Source: a candidate division CSSED10-310 bacterium
Lineage (GTDB): Bacteria > CSSED10-310
NCBI GenBank assembly: GCA_016931515.1
Contig: JAFGEQ010000019.1
Coordinates: 62,001 to 126,000 of the forward strand
Direction of reading: 5' to 3'
DNA length: 64,000 nt
Part shown: positions 1 to 9,754 of the stretch, piece by piece
Layout of the letters: each line of letters opens with the position of its first letter
How positions within the stretch are numbered: position 1 is the first letter of the stretch
Translations under genes and position numbers: made by a program
Notes under the pieces: generated by a model
Seen by the model: only the letters and a program-made list of their open reading frames with translations
What the model was told of the DNA's origin: nothing
Database searches by the model: none

Positions 1-297
1 CGGCAGGATTTCATTGTCCCGACCGAATGAATAACCGGTTGTTTTCCCGATACTGGTCAACATCAGAATCGGCTTATTGAAATTGATCCGCCGTAACTCC
101 TGCGCCATCGCGATTCCGTCATCGGGCTGTTCCATCATGACATCCAGGATCAGAAGGTCAGGTGTATCCGCTTTAAGAAGGTTCATCCCTTCGTCTCGAT
201 TATATGCCGGTGTGATGGAGTGTCCCTCACTCTCCAGAATCAAAGTACATGCTTCCACAACATCGGGATCGTCATCGACGATAAAAATCCTGGCCAT
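1..297 (-). CDS. Response regulator receiver protein (partial, runs off left edge)
   Basis: The first 99 residues of a CheY-like receiver domain are encoded; the C-terminus lies beyond the window. The start ATG (295-297) is preceded by a GGAGGA ribosome site. Visible receiver landmarks are the acidic triad D8-D9-D10, the phospho-acceptor D52 in LILDVMM, and the switch Thr at T81 (MLTS). The segment after T81 (GKTTGYSFGRD) is the loop before the conserved Lys, which falls at or beyond the edge. Whether an output domain follows cannot be seen. Receiver family assignment is firm; partner kinase unknown. Confidence 0.88.
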   Translation of the reverse strand, partial: MARIFIVDDDPDVVEACTLILESEGHSITPAYNRDEGMNLLKADTPDLLILDVMMEQPDDGIAMAQELRRINFNKPILMLTSIGKTTGYSFGRDNEILP

Positions 298-382
298 CGT
301 ATAGTCCTCCGTTAAGTATGTCTGTTGATCCGGCTCCGTGAAATTACCGGGGCCGGGTTTCAATTATACATATTGCGGGCAG

Positions 383-417
383 AAAAAAAATAAAAAAGTG
401 CTGTGAAAACATCACAG
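383..417 (-). terminator. Probable rho-independent terminator after the ALDH remnant
   Basis: On the minus strand a CTGTGA/TCACAG stem (401-406 with 412-417) with a 5-nt loop is followed by CAC and a long T-rich run (383-398). It lies directly after the aldehyde dehydrogenase stop and before the response regulator start, so it probably isolates the two. Confidence 0.6.
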
Positions 418-427
418 AAAACGTTCT

Positions 428-1140
428 TTAACGATCTGCACACATGTCCAGCGCATCAGGTCCCAGATCCCGCCCGCCGCCTGTTTCCTTCTCACCCCCA
501 AATGCTCCACCGATTTCCGCTCCGCTGGTGCCGCAGTTGATGTTTGCTATTCCGCAATCACTGCCCATACAGCTGATGAAGAACTCGCTTTCCAGCATAT
601 CGTTTGTGATAATCGCACTGCTCAGGCCTTGCGAAACGGAGTTATTCAGAGTGATTGCCTGCTCCAGATCCCTGTATTTCATCAGATACAGGATCGGCGC
701 AACTGTTTCCTCCCTTACGATCGGAAGCACTTCATCGACTTCAGCCAGGCACGGGGATACATAACAATCACCCAACTGGGGAAGCCGTTCGCCCCCCATC
801 AGAATTCGACCGCCCTGATCCTGGATTTTTCCGATCGCATTCATCATTGTGTCAACCGCATCCCTGTCGACGAGCGGACCCATCGTCGTGTTATCGGCAA
901 AGGGATCACCTAATCGTGTCGATCTGTAGGCTGCGATCAATTTTTCGGTGAAACGATCGTAAACAGATTCGTGCAGAATCAGTCGGCGGGTGGATGTACA
1001 ACGCTGTCCGGCCGTTCCAAGCGCTCCGAAGTATACAGCGCGGAGCGCAATCTCCAGATCAGCCTTTTCACTGACTATGATTGCATTGTTTCCGCCCAGT
1101 TCCAGGATATGCCGCCCGAAACGCTCCTGCACGATCTTGA
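428..1140 (-). pseudogene. ALDH7-type aldehyde dehydrogenase, C-terminal half only
   Basis: The reading frame encodes about 235 residues matching the C-terminal half of the ALDH7 (antiquitin, alpha-aminoadipic semialdehyde dehydrogenase) family. The family-like stretch starts at VQERFGR and includes the Glu of LELGGNN, the catalytic Cys in GQRCTSTRR, and the family-typical SGAEIGGAFGGEKETGGGR near the end. The N-terminal half of the roughly 500-residue enzyme, with most of the NAD-binding domain, is absent. Upstream of about position 1140 the frame runs into sequence antisense to a LysR gene and no longer resembles ALDH. The product cannot be an active dehydrogenase. In ALDH7 enzymes this reaction follows saccharopine cleavage in lysine breakdown, and LKR/SDH genes lie at 24.7-27.3 kb. 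Confidence 0.85.
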
Positions 1141-1715
1141 TGAAACACATACAAAATTTTTTGAAAATGCATCCGGAAATTATCATGAATTTCTACATGA
1201 GTCACGAGTTGATTACTCCGTTGATGAATGACGATCTCGATATCATCATCGATTGTAAGGTGCACCATCACCGGGGGCTCAGGCGAGTGACCCTGTTCCG
1301 CGAAAAATATGTAGTGGTCTGTTCCGGTGAATACAGGTCAAATATTGATATTCAGTCGATTGATGATTTAAACAGGTGTGCAATTTTATCTATCGATCCG
1401 GATCTTGCCTGGTGGCATCATTTCATTTTTTCGGTACCGGAGTTTCAACGACCTTCAATTCAGAACGTCATCACTATCAATCACATCAGGGGTATCATCA
1501 CGGCGGTGAAGGCAGGCATTGGAGTCGCCTTTGTCCCACAATATTGTGTTTTGAATGAAATTCGATAGGGTGAGTTAATCGTATTGTTTCCGGAGATGGG
1601 GTTGTTGGAGGATCGTTTCATGATTTATCAGAAGGAGAAGAAAGCCGGTCTGATAAGGCATCGAATGCTGACGGACTATTTAAAGTGGATCAGCCCCGTC
1701 GAATTTGGAGCATAG
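1141..1715 (+). pseudogene. LysR-family regulator, effector-binding domain remnant with internal TAG
   Basis: Frame 3 from about 1140 encodes the LysR substrate-binding domain (HIQNFLKMHPEI, then MNDDLDIIIDCKV, AVKAGIGVAFVPQYCV). The DNA-binding helix-turn-helix and linker, roughly the first 100 residues of a 300-residue LysR protein, are missing. The frame is broken by TAG at 1566-1568, yet the LysR-like tail resumes in the same frame (LFPEMGLLEDRFMIYQK) and ends at TAG 1713-1715, overlapping the 3' end of dapF by 36 nt. Two independent lesions make this a pseudogene. The ORF can be extended upstream to 990, but that part is only antisense ALDH. Confidence 0.83.
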
Positions 1716-2561
1716 CGAATCCAGTTTGAAAACGCCGTCGTATACATGGACGGCGGGGCCGAACATATGGATGGAGAGATCGGGTTTCTGGAGGAATTCC
1801 AGTGAGCCTCCCGGCATCTTCACGGTACAGTTGTCATCGACCAAACCGCGCTGACGGGCTGCGGCGAAGGCGGCCGTGGCACCGGTTCCGCAGGCGCCTG
1901 TCAGCCCCGCACCCCGCTCCCAGACAGTCAACCGGATTGTCCGACGGTTATTTATTTGCGAGAAACAGGCGTTGATCCTTTTGGGAAACCAGGGATGGTT
2001 TTCGATTGTCGGTCCGTACAGGAGGACGTCGTTTTCGGAATAATCGTCAAGAAAAACGACACAATGTGGATTTCCTACACTTAGGCAGGTTACGTCGAAA
2101 CACCGGTCCTTGGCGATCAGTTCCATCCGGCCCGCCAGGCCATCTCCCAGCATCGGCAGATCGTTTCGCTGCCAACTGGGAGACGTCATTTTTACTCCAA
2201 TGTGATTGAATTCATCATCGGATTCACCCAGTGTAACCTCAACGGTTCCGCTGAGGGATTCGATCATGAATTGAGACTGTGTTGAATAGTTCTTTTCCCG
2301 GCAGATTCGGGCAAGGCAGCGCAGGGCGTTGCCGCAATTTTCTGCTTCCGATCCATCGCTGTTGAAGATTCGCATGGCAGCGATTGCTTCCCGAGCTGGC
2401 AGGATGATGACGATACCGTCCGCACCCGGACCCAGACGGCGGTGACTCATGATTCGCGCCAGATGGCTGAAGGGGAGATCACGGATACCCGGATCCGCGA
2501 TTGCATCAAGGAAAAGGTAGTCGTTACCCAAGCCATGGTATTTAGAAAATTGTATATTCAC
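1680..2561 (-). CDS. dapF: Diaminopimelate epimerase
   Basis: DapF converts LL- to meso-diaminopimelate in the cytoplasm for lysine and peptidoglycan synthesis. The 293-residue protein is complete. It carries both catalytic cysteines in canonical contexts: C76 in SEAENCGNALRC and C224 in GAGLTGACGTGA. The N-terminus MNIQFSKYHGLGNDYLFLD is the usual DapF opening; the start codon is GTG preceded by CGGAGAA. It lies 72 nt downstream of guaB on the same strand and is probably co-transcribed. Its 3' end is overlapped by the decayed lysR tail. Confidence 0.96.
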   Translation of the reverse strand: MNIQFSKYHGLGNDYLFLDAIADPGIRDLPFSHLARIMSHRRLGPGADGIVIILPAREAIAAMRIFNSDGSEAENCGNALRCLARICREKNYSTQSQFMIESLSGTVEVTLGESDDEFNHIGVKMTSPSWQRNDLPMLGDGLAGRMELIAKDRCFDVTCLSVGNPHCVVFLDDYSENDVLLYGPTIENHPWFPKRINACFSQINNRRTIRLTVWERGAGLTGACGTGATAAFAAARQRGLVDDNCTVKMPGGSLEFLQKPDLSIHMFGPAVHVYDGVFKLDSLCSKFDGADPL

Positions 2562-2633
2562 GGTGTTCTCCGAAGAAATTTCAGGCGGGATATTGGGGAC
2601 GATGATTCAATGGATCGGTTCATGGAATCACGA

Positions 2634-4112
<1,479 letters not shown>

Positions 4113-4132
4113 TTACCGATTCGAGGTCACCT

Positions 4133-4161
4133 ACGCTACAGAACCTCCGGTCCGGTGTCAA
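4133..4161 (-). promoter_or_regulatory. Candidate guaB promoter
   Basis: Minus-strand TTGACA (4156-4161) and TAGCGT (4133-4138) are separated by 17 nt. The -35 box is perfect and the -10 box is weak. The spacing to the guaB start leaves a leader of about 25 nt. Confidence 0.42.
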
Positions 4162-4191
4162 TTCAAAAACCCATACAGTTTGACGTTTATC

Positions 4192-4221
4192 TTGACAAAA
4201 TGCTTAAAAATTAACTACAAT
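4192..4221 (+). promoter_or_regulatory. Candidate promoter of the vWA surface protein gene
   Basis: TTGACA (4192-4197), an 18-nt AT-rich spacer, and TACAAT (4216-4221) form a good sigma-70-like promoter ending about 57 nt before the ATG at 4278. Confidence 0.58.
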
Positions 4222-4277
4222 TTTAGAGTGAGAATCTTGAAGGTATGCAGTTTTTTTTTGCTGCAGGGAGGCATAAA

Positions 4278-6500
4278 ATGAAGATCCGTTTTATCACCAG
4301 CGTGGGGATTGCGTGGTTTTGTGTGCTTTTCCCGAGCGTTCTGATCTATGCTCAAACCCCGCCCCATATAAACGTTCAGAAGGAATTGTTAACAACCGGG
4401 GAGATCTGTCCTGGAGCTATCATTGATATCTCTATCCGGTTGACGGGATCAGGATCGACGGCCTTGTTACGATATCCTGTAAACACGGTATGCGTGATCG
4501 ATAAAAGCGGTTCAATGGCATTTGGGGGTTATATCGGCTGGAACCCGACAGTGGAACCGCCTTATGGTAACAATCCGCCTTTTCCGACACCCCCCATTTA
4601 TTCTCCGACTCCGACTCCACGACCTAATCCTCCATATTATCCTGTATATCCGTCTGGCAATTCACCTTACGTGCAGACAATTTGGGCATCATGGAAATTT
4701 TTTAAGTACTTTGTCGATAATCCACCGAAGTATGGGTATGATGATTTCGGCGGGTTACTTTTCTACGGTTCGCTTAACCACAGCTATCCATCCTATAATC
4801 TCCCAGGCCTTCATCCGGTGTTGACACCTGTTCCAATTCAGCGAGTACGAGACGATCCCACTCATGCATCCCACAAGAATTTCTGGTGGTCTAGTCACCT
4901 TGCAATCGAACCGTGCAGCGGCGGGACTGCAATGGGTCCGGCCATGCAGGTTGCCCGGGATGTAATTGGATCCATGCCGCTACATGTTCCATCTTATACA
5001 TCGGAGACGCCGACGCCGGTTAATACTCAACCTGACTATGATGCGCCCAATTTCATGCTGCTGATGAGTGATGGCCGTCCCAATGATTCATTTGCATCCG
5101 GTCCCGGAGAAGTTCCCCCTTGGCCGGACAATGCCTATGCACATGCCATTGAGATGGCGCGACGTTGCAGTCTGAAATCTCCTTATGGTGCTTATACGCA
5201 GACATGGGACACAACCATTTTCACATTGGGTTTGGGGTCGGAAGTGGATACGCTGCTGATGACGATGCTGTCTGATCCATGGAATCCGGCATACTGGAGC
5301 GGGACGCCGAGACCGTCACAAGCCAACTATGGTTTTTTCTCATGGGCGCTGACCGAATCTGACCTGATTGATACCTTCGAGGCGATTGCCGGTCATATTG
5401 TATCCAATCTCGCGGGCAGCGATATCGAGGTTCTGGAAATAGTCCCGGGGATCGGCGGGGTATGCCCCGGCGGCGAAACAGTGCTGACTGAGATAGTTGA
5501 GAACTCATGGAATTATCCTCCTACGGTGATTCCGCCGGAAACTCCAGGTGATAGTCCAAGTTATACATGGAATTTCAATGAACTTCTGATCGGTGATGAG
5601 GTTGTCATTACATTTCAGATGGCAGTCCCCACGGGTGCCCCACTCAATACACCATCACTTATTGAATGCCCGGATTCCAGCATCACTTACAATACATATC
5701 TAGGGGATAGTGTGTCTTATGGCATTGATGATCCCGGTTTCGAGATTGGGGAGTGCAATGGCCCGACATCGACACCCACTCCAACGCCTACTCCAACTTC
5801 AACACCGACATGTATCCAGCAGACCCTGTTCTTCGATGACTTTGAAACAGGTGATTTCTCCCTCTGGGATAACGCTGTTCCGACTTGGGGTGTGGAAGTG
5901 TACGACAGCAGTTCATACGCGCATCAGGGCGATCAGTTCGCATTCTTTGCCGGGAGTGAGGAATCATCAGGTTTCGGTTCGAATGAAAGTTACATGTTTA
6001 AAATACTGAGTTTCAACAACCCGATTCGACCGGGAGCGAATCTGGAATTCTACGTGCGACTCAAGGGATTCATATTCCCACAAAAAGGAGTATCCAACGG
6101 GCTGGATGATCCCCAGGCGTATGACTTGTTCATCGTTGAGGTTACGGATGAAAACAGTCATTTCTGGTTTCACGAATATTCGTTCTTCGATCAGCAGGAC
6201 GACTACTTCCAGGTTCGAGTTCCGCTGTATGATTTTGCCGGCTCAGAAACAGTTAGAATTCGGTTAATTTCGAACTATCCGGTAACTGTTCATGATCCGG
6301 ATCCCTGGGATAATTCCGAGCCCATGGTCTTTGTCGACGATTTTCTCGTATTCGATTATTGCTACGAACCGACACCCACACCCACATCGACACCTCCTCC
6401 TCAACCCAGTATTCCTGCAACGTCGTCGAAGGGAATCGGTATTACATTGCTTATCATTGGACTCCTTATCGCAATCCCGGTCATTCGACGAACGATATAA
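4278..6500 (+). CDS. Exported von Willebrand factor A protein with Pro-Thr linkers and C-terminal membrane anchor
   Basis: The 740-residue protein starts at ATG 4278 after GGGAGG; an upstream TTG in frame is less likely. A signal peptide (about residues 1-25, ending YAQTPP) is followed by a vWA domain with the metal-site motif DKSGS (75-79), GGTAMGP near 225 and MSDGRPND near 270. An unusual proline-rich loop (about 95-135, PTPPIYSPTPTPRPNPP) interrupts the vWA fold just after the first metal-site strand. A TPTPTPTPTSTPTC linker near 510 leads to a beta-rich domain reminiscent of choice-of-anchor or lectin-like modules. The end carries a second PT linker, one hydrophobic helix (GIGITLLIIGLLIAIPVI) and a short RRTI tail, resembling a C-terminal sorting or anchor signal. 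Likely a surface adhesion or envelope protein; substrate unknown. Confidence 0.85.
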   Translation: MKIRFITSVGIAWFCVLFPSVLIYAQTPPHINVQKELLTTGEICPGAIIDISIRLTGSGSTALLRYPVNTVCVIDKSGSMAFGGYIGWNPTVEPPYGNNPPFPTPPIYSPTPTPRPNPPYYPVYPSGNSPYVQTIWASWKFFKYFVDNPPKYGYDDFGGLLFYGSLNHSYPSYNLPGLHPVLTPVPIQRVRDDPTHASHKNFWWSSHLAIEPCSGGTAMGPAMQVARDVIGSMPLHVPSYTSETPTPVNTQPDYDAPNFMLLMSDGRPNDSFASGPGEVPPWPDNAYAHAIEMARRCSLKSPYGAYTQTWDTTIFTLGLGSEVDTLLMTMLSDPWNPAYWSGTPRPSQANYGFFSWALTESDLIDTFEAIAGHIVSNLAGSDIEVLEIVPGIGGVCPGGETVLTEIVENSWNYPPTVIPPETPGDSPSYTWNFNELLIGDEVVITFQMAVPTGAPLNTPSLIECPDSSITYNTYLGDSVSYGIDDPGFEIGECNGPTSTPTPTPTPTSTPTCIQQTLFFDDFETGDFSLWDNAVPTWGVEVYDSSSYAHQGDQFAFFAGSEESSGFGSNESYMFKILSFNNPIRPGANLEFYVRLKGFIFPQKGVSNGLDDPQAYDLFIVEVTDENSHFWFHEYSFFDQQDDYFQVRVPLYDFAGSETVRIRLISNYPVTVHDPDPWDNSEPMVFVDDFLVFDYCYEPTPTPTSTPPPQPSIPATSSKGIGITLLIIGLLIAIPVIRRTI

Positions 6501-6528
6501 GCAAGTCCAGATCGCAAACAGACAATCA

Positions 6529-6562
6529 AAGCCGTTGCCTTCACAAGGCACCGGCTTTTTTT
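6529..6562 (+). terminator. Rho-independent terminator after the vWA gene
   Basis: An imperfect stem AAGCCG-T-TGCCTT / AAGGCA-C-CGGCTT with a 3-nt CAC loop is followed by a run of T (to 6562). It sits 28 nt after the vWA stop and just beyond the converging GT39 gene, so it may act for both strands, more strongly on plus. Confidence 0.75.
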
Positions 6563-6566
6563 ATGA

Positions 6567-8339
6567 TCAGATGTTCAGACGGGGATTATCTGCCTGTCGG
6601 GATTCCGTTCGCGGAGCGCTGTAAAGGTCTGCCTCGGCCCGGAAACCATCGCCATCAGGGAGTAGTCGGATCGTTTCCAGGTAGTTTTCCGGTCGGGCGT
6701 ATTTCTCATAGCGATCCTCGGGCACCCATTCAAGGCCATCGAGTTTTCTCAGAATGATCAGATAATCCGGAGAAAACCGCCGGATGGGATCCTGGTTGAA
6801 AACTCGAGGTGCTTCTTCTCGTCCCCAAATTGTCAGTGATCGGGCTTGATTTTCAAGGCAGAGAGATCCTGCAATACCGCCCAGAATAATGGTTGATGGC
6901 GTCAAATATTGAGCACCCAGCCGCCGCGATGTATCCCGGAGAGTAAAAGACCGGGTCATCAGCGAATGCACATGGAATCCACCATCAAGAAGTAAAAAAA
7001 CGGCTACCACAACGGGAAGAGTCCATGAGGATCTGAGGATTGTCCGATGCCGGACGTAATGGAAGAACAGGGCTGATATACTGAAGATAACAGCAGAAAC
7101 AAGAACCCAGAGTTTGTCGATGGGTATCGTACCGGCAGGGACTATCCGGACGAAAAATGGTGCGCAGAGAATGACGAAAATAAGGCATGGGACAAGCGTG
7201 CGAATGGCACGAAGTAATCGGTCGGGTGATCCGGCGCTACCCCGATTGGTGACGGGAAGAATAGTACGGGCGGCAAGAATCACCAGCGGAATGTACAGAA
7301 GAAGATAGCGTCTGAAAGGTTTTGCCGTCATCGGGGCAATCTGAATGGACAGGATTGTGAAGAACACCATGCACTCCCTGTCCAGTTTCGGCATTGACAT
7401 CCAGGCTGACCGCAAAGTACCAGTGCGCGGAGTCAGGAGACTGAAAACTCTGTAACCCGCCAGCAGCAGAAGTGATGCGTTCAGGCCGAAAAAACGGGCA
7501 GGAATCAGTTTATTGCCATGATGTCCCACAATAAATGATGGGATATTTCGAAGCGCTTCTACGAACGTACCTGGAATATTTCCGTCCTGCCAGAGCGAAT
7601 ACATGATCTGATAGTCGTGTAAAAATGGAAAATATAAGTATTTCCTCCACAGGATATAAACCGAGAATACTCCGCCACAAAAAAGAACAGTATTCAGAAA
7701 TAGCGTTCCGGCAATACGTCGACCGTGTTGAGTGCGGATTCTAAGGAATAAGATCAGCATAGCCGGGGGGAGAACTGAGAGCATATATGATTTTGTAAAG
7801 ACAGCGAGAGCGAAACTCATGCCGGCTAGAAAAACGGCCCAGACTCGATGAGGCAGTTTCTCCATTAACCACCATGACACCATCAAAAATAATAGTGCAG
7901 TTGAATCAACATATGCTGTTCGATTCAACGATGTAAACCCAAAGTTCCAGCCAAACAGCAAGGTTGCCAGGATCACTGTAGAAGGCGGAGAATGGATATG
8001 CAGGATACCTGCAAACAGGAGCAGGGTCAGCAAACCTGAAAGAACGGGAACCAATCTTGATGTGCCATAACTGACACCGAACAGGGAATAAATTCCGTAG
8101 GTTGCCATGCAGAAAGGCGGGCTTGCGAGCAATGACTGATTGAATTCATCCATGACCCAGTTATCGAAAAGAACTTTATTTCTGGCATTGTGAACCCACC
8201 ATCCTTCATCTGACAGAAAATGAAGCCCGACAGTGGATGGAGGGTCTGCGTCGAGGGAGATCAGTCGAAGAGCGACTGCGATGAGAAATATCAACGGGAG
8301 CAGGCATCCGGTCCAGCGATCAAACGAAAAAAATCTCAT
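6567..8339 (-). CDS. GT39/ArnT-like membrane glycosyltransferase
   Basis: The 590-residue polytopic protein resembles dolichyl/undecaprenyl-phosphate-sugar-dependent glycosyltransferases of the GT39/PMT/ArnT superfamily. The first membrane helix is followed by an extracytoplasmic loop with the acidic pair D44-E45 (FLSDEGWW), the catalytic signature position of this superfamily. About ten hydrophobic helices follow, then a soluble C-terminal part of about 120 residues. It starts at ATG 8339, overlapping the stop of the upstream radical SAM gene (ATGA), so the two are translationally coupled. It probably transfers a lipid-linked sugar to an envelope acceptor; donor and acceptor are not visible from sequence. 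Confidence 0.82.
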   Translation of the reverse strand: MRFFSFDRWTGCLLPLIFLIAVALRLISLDADPPSTVGLHFLSDEGWWVHNARNKVLFDNWVMDEFNQSLLASPPFCMATYGIYSLFGVSYGTSRLVPVLSGLLTLLLFAGILHIHSPPSTVILATLLFGWNFGFTSLNRTAYVDSTALLFLMVSWWLMEKLPHRVWAVFLAGMSFALAVFTKSYMLSVLPPAMLILFLRIRTQHGRRIAGTLFLNTVLFCGGVFSVYILWRKYLYFPFLHDYQIMYSLWQDGNIPGTFVEALRNIPSFIVGHHGNKLIPARFFGLNASLLLLAGYRVFSLLTPRTGTLRSAWMSMPKLDRECMVFFTILSIQIAPMTAKPFRRYLLLYIPLVILAARTILPVTNRGSAGSPDRLLRAIRTLVPCLIFVILCAPFFVRIVPAGTIPIDKLWVLVSAVIFSISALFFHYVRHRTILRSSWTLPVVVAVFLLLDGGFHVHSLMTRSFTLRDTSRRLGAQYLTPSTIILGGIAGSLCLENQARSLTIWGREEAPRVFNQDPIRRFSPDYLIILRKLDGLEWVPEDRYEKYARPENYLETIRLLPDGDGFRAEADLYSAPRTESRQADNPRLNI

Positions 8340-9754
8340 AATTTTTTCTTTCTCATGTACCGGCAGATTAACTCGCAGCCTTCCCGGATATGAATGCCCA
8401 GTTCATCGATTGTCCGGATGGATTTCAGAACTCGGGCGATTCGACGCGGATTCAGGTAGAGTCGCCGAACGGCAATCTTCTTCAATTCTTTCAATTGCTC
8501 ACTGTCCAGGGTATCCGTACTCATTATGATTTCGGTTCCGCTCTGATCGAAATGTTGGTTCCCCGGATCAAAATATCCTTTTTCCAAGGCATATTGTCTC
8601 ATGTCAGTGCCCATGCGTGGGACGGCAATGTTCAATGATGCGTAAGTACAGGGCAGGGATTCGGCGAAATCAATAGTCTCCATGGCTGAATCCCATGTTT
8701 CACCCGGTAATCCCAGAAGAAATGTTGCGACTGTGCGAATGCCTGTTTTTTCTGCAAGATAAAGGATATTCCGAACCATTTCCGGAGTATAACCTTTCCG
8801 GTATTTCTGAAGCAGGGTCTGATTGGCTGACTCAACACCGAAAATGATGGTATGGCAACCGGATGCCTTCATCAGGTTTAAAATCGGTTCGTTGACAAGA
8901 TCAACCCTGGAAAAACACAACCACCTCAACTCCGGTCGGGTACGGTGGATCATTTTGCATAGTTCGATATTCCGAGACTGATCTGAACCGAACGACTGAT
9001 CCAGGAAGAATACATCCCTTACTCCCAGTGATTTCAGGACACCCAATTCATCGATTACATCAGAGATTGAGCGCCGTTTGCATCCGAGGGTTCCCATGAC
9101 ACAGAAAGAACAATGGAAGGGACATCCGAATTCCGTGATCATCGTGGCGAAACGCCTGCTTTTTACGAATGGGTATCGATAATCCAGGTTCATGAATAGA
9201 TGGTGACATGGCATTGGAAATCTGACAATTCCGTTTGATTCGATCGGTTTACGGTGATCTCTGACAACACCGTTCTCATCCCTGAAAACGAGATTGTCAC
9301 ACTGAGAGGATGATCCTGTCAGATACTGCATCAATCCATTCGATGTATAATCCGTCAGGACTGCATCGATGCCTGGAACGGATTCAAAAAACTCCATTGG
9401 TGATTCAAGGAATACATCGCCGGAGCAGATGAGCTTTACGTCGGGAAGTCTCCTCTTTATGGATTGTATAAACTTCTGATCCTCCGGCCAGGTCGCGTTA
9501 CCCGCCAGACAGAAAACGGCTGCCGGTTGACTGTCGACCAGACGATCCAGACATTTTCCAACCGTTAATCTTTCAACGATGGCGTCGATGACTTTGATCT
9601 CGAAATGCTCCGAAAGAAAACCACTCTGAATTAACAGGTCTATCGGGTGATTAATGTAGGCAGCCTGGGATATCTTTGAACAATAATTGTCCCGGATTGC
9701 GATATCGTTTGCAGGGGGATTCAACAATATGACAACTTGCCGGCGTGTCGACAT
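8336..9754 (-). CDS. B12-binding-type radical SAM protein (type B of pair 1)
   Basis: The 472-residue protein has an N-terminal cobalamin-binding-like Rossmann region (about 1-180) followed by a radical SAM barrel. The Fe-S cluster cysteines are C211, C215 and C218 in ITEFGCPFHCSFC. The usual DxHxxG B12 motif is not obvious, so cobalamin binding is uncertain. The C-terminal segment has a basic pattern AVRRLYLNPRRIARVL that is similar to the C-terminus of the radical SAM protein at 31504-32919. It overlaps the upstream radical SAM gene by one base (TGATG) and the downstream GT39 gene by four. Such enzymes methylate or rearrange unactivated carbons in lipids, hopanoids and secondary metabolites; the substrate is unknown here. 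Confidence 0.86.
   Translation of the reverse strand: MSTRRQVVILLNPPANDIAIRDNYCSKISQAAYINHPIDLLIQSGFLSEHFEIKVIDAIVERLTVGKCLDRLVDSQPAAVFCLAGNATWPEDQKFIQSIKRRLPDVKLICSGDVFLESPMEFFESVPGIDAVLTDYTSNGLMQYLTGSSSQCDNLVFRDENGVVRDHRKPIESNGIVRFPMPCHHLFMNLDYRYPFVKSRRFATMITEFGCPFHCSFCVMGTLGCKRRSISDVIDELGVLKSLGVRDVFFLDQSFGSDQSRNIELCKMIHRTRPELRWLCFSRVDLVNEPILNLMKASGCHTIIFGVESANQTLLQKYRKGYTPEMVRNILYLAEKTGIRTVATFLLGLPGETWDSAMETIDFAESLPCTYASLNIAVPRMGTDMRQYALEKGYFDPGNQHFDQSGTEIIMSTDTLDSEQLKELKKIAVRRLYLNPRRIARVLKSIRTIDELGIHIREGCELICRYMRKKKL

Noticed and set aside
990-1140. Possible N-terminal extension of the LysR frame
   Set aside because: These codons are the antisense of the ALDH7 coding sequence, and no helix-turn-helix appears.
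5765-5815. Repetitive ACTCCAACGCC-like DNA as a tandem repeat or CRISPR-like array
   Set aside because: It is the coding sequence of a Thr-Pro linker with codon-level repetition; there are no spaced repeats.
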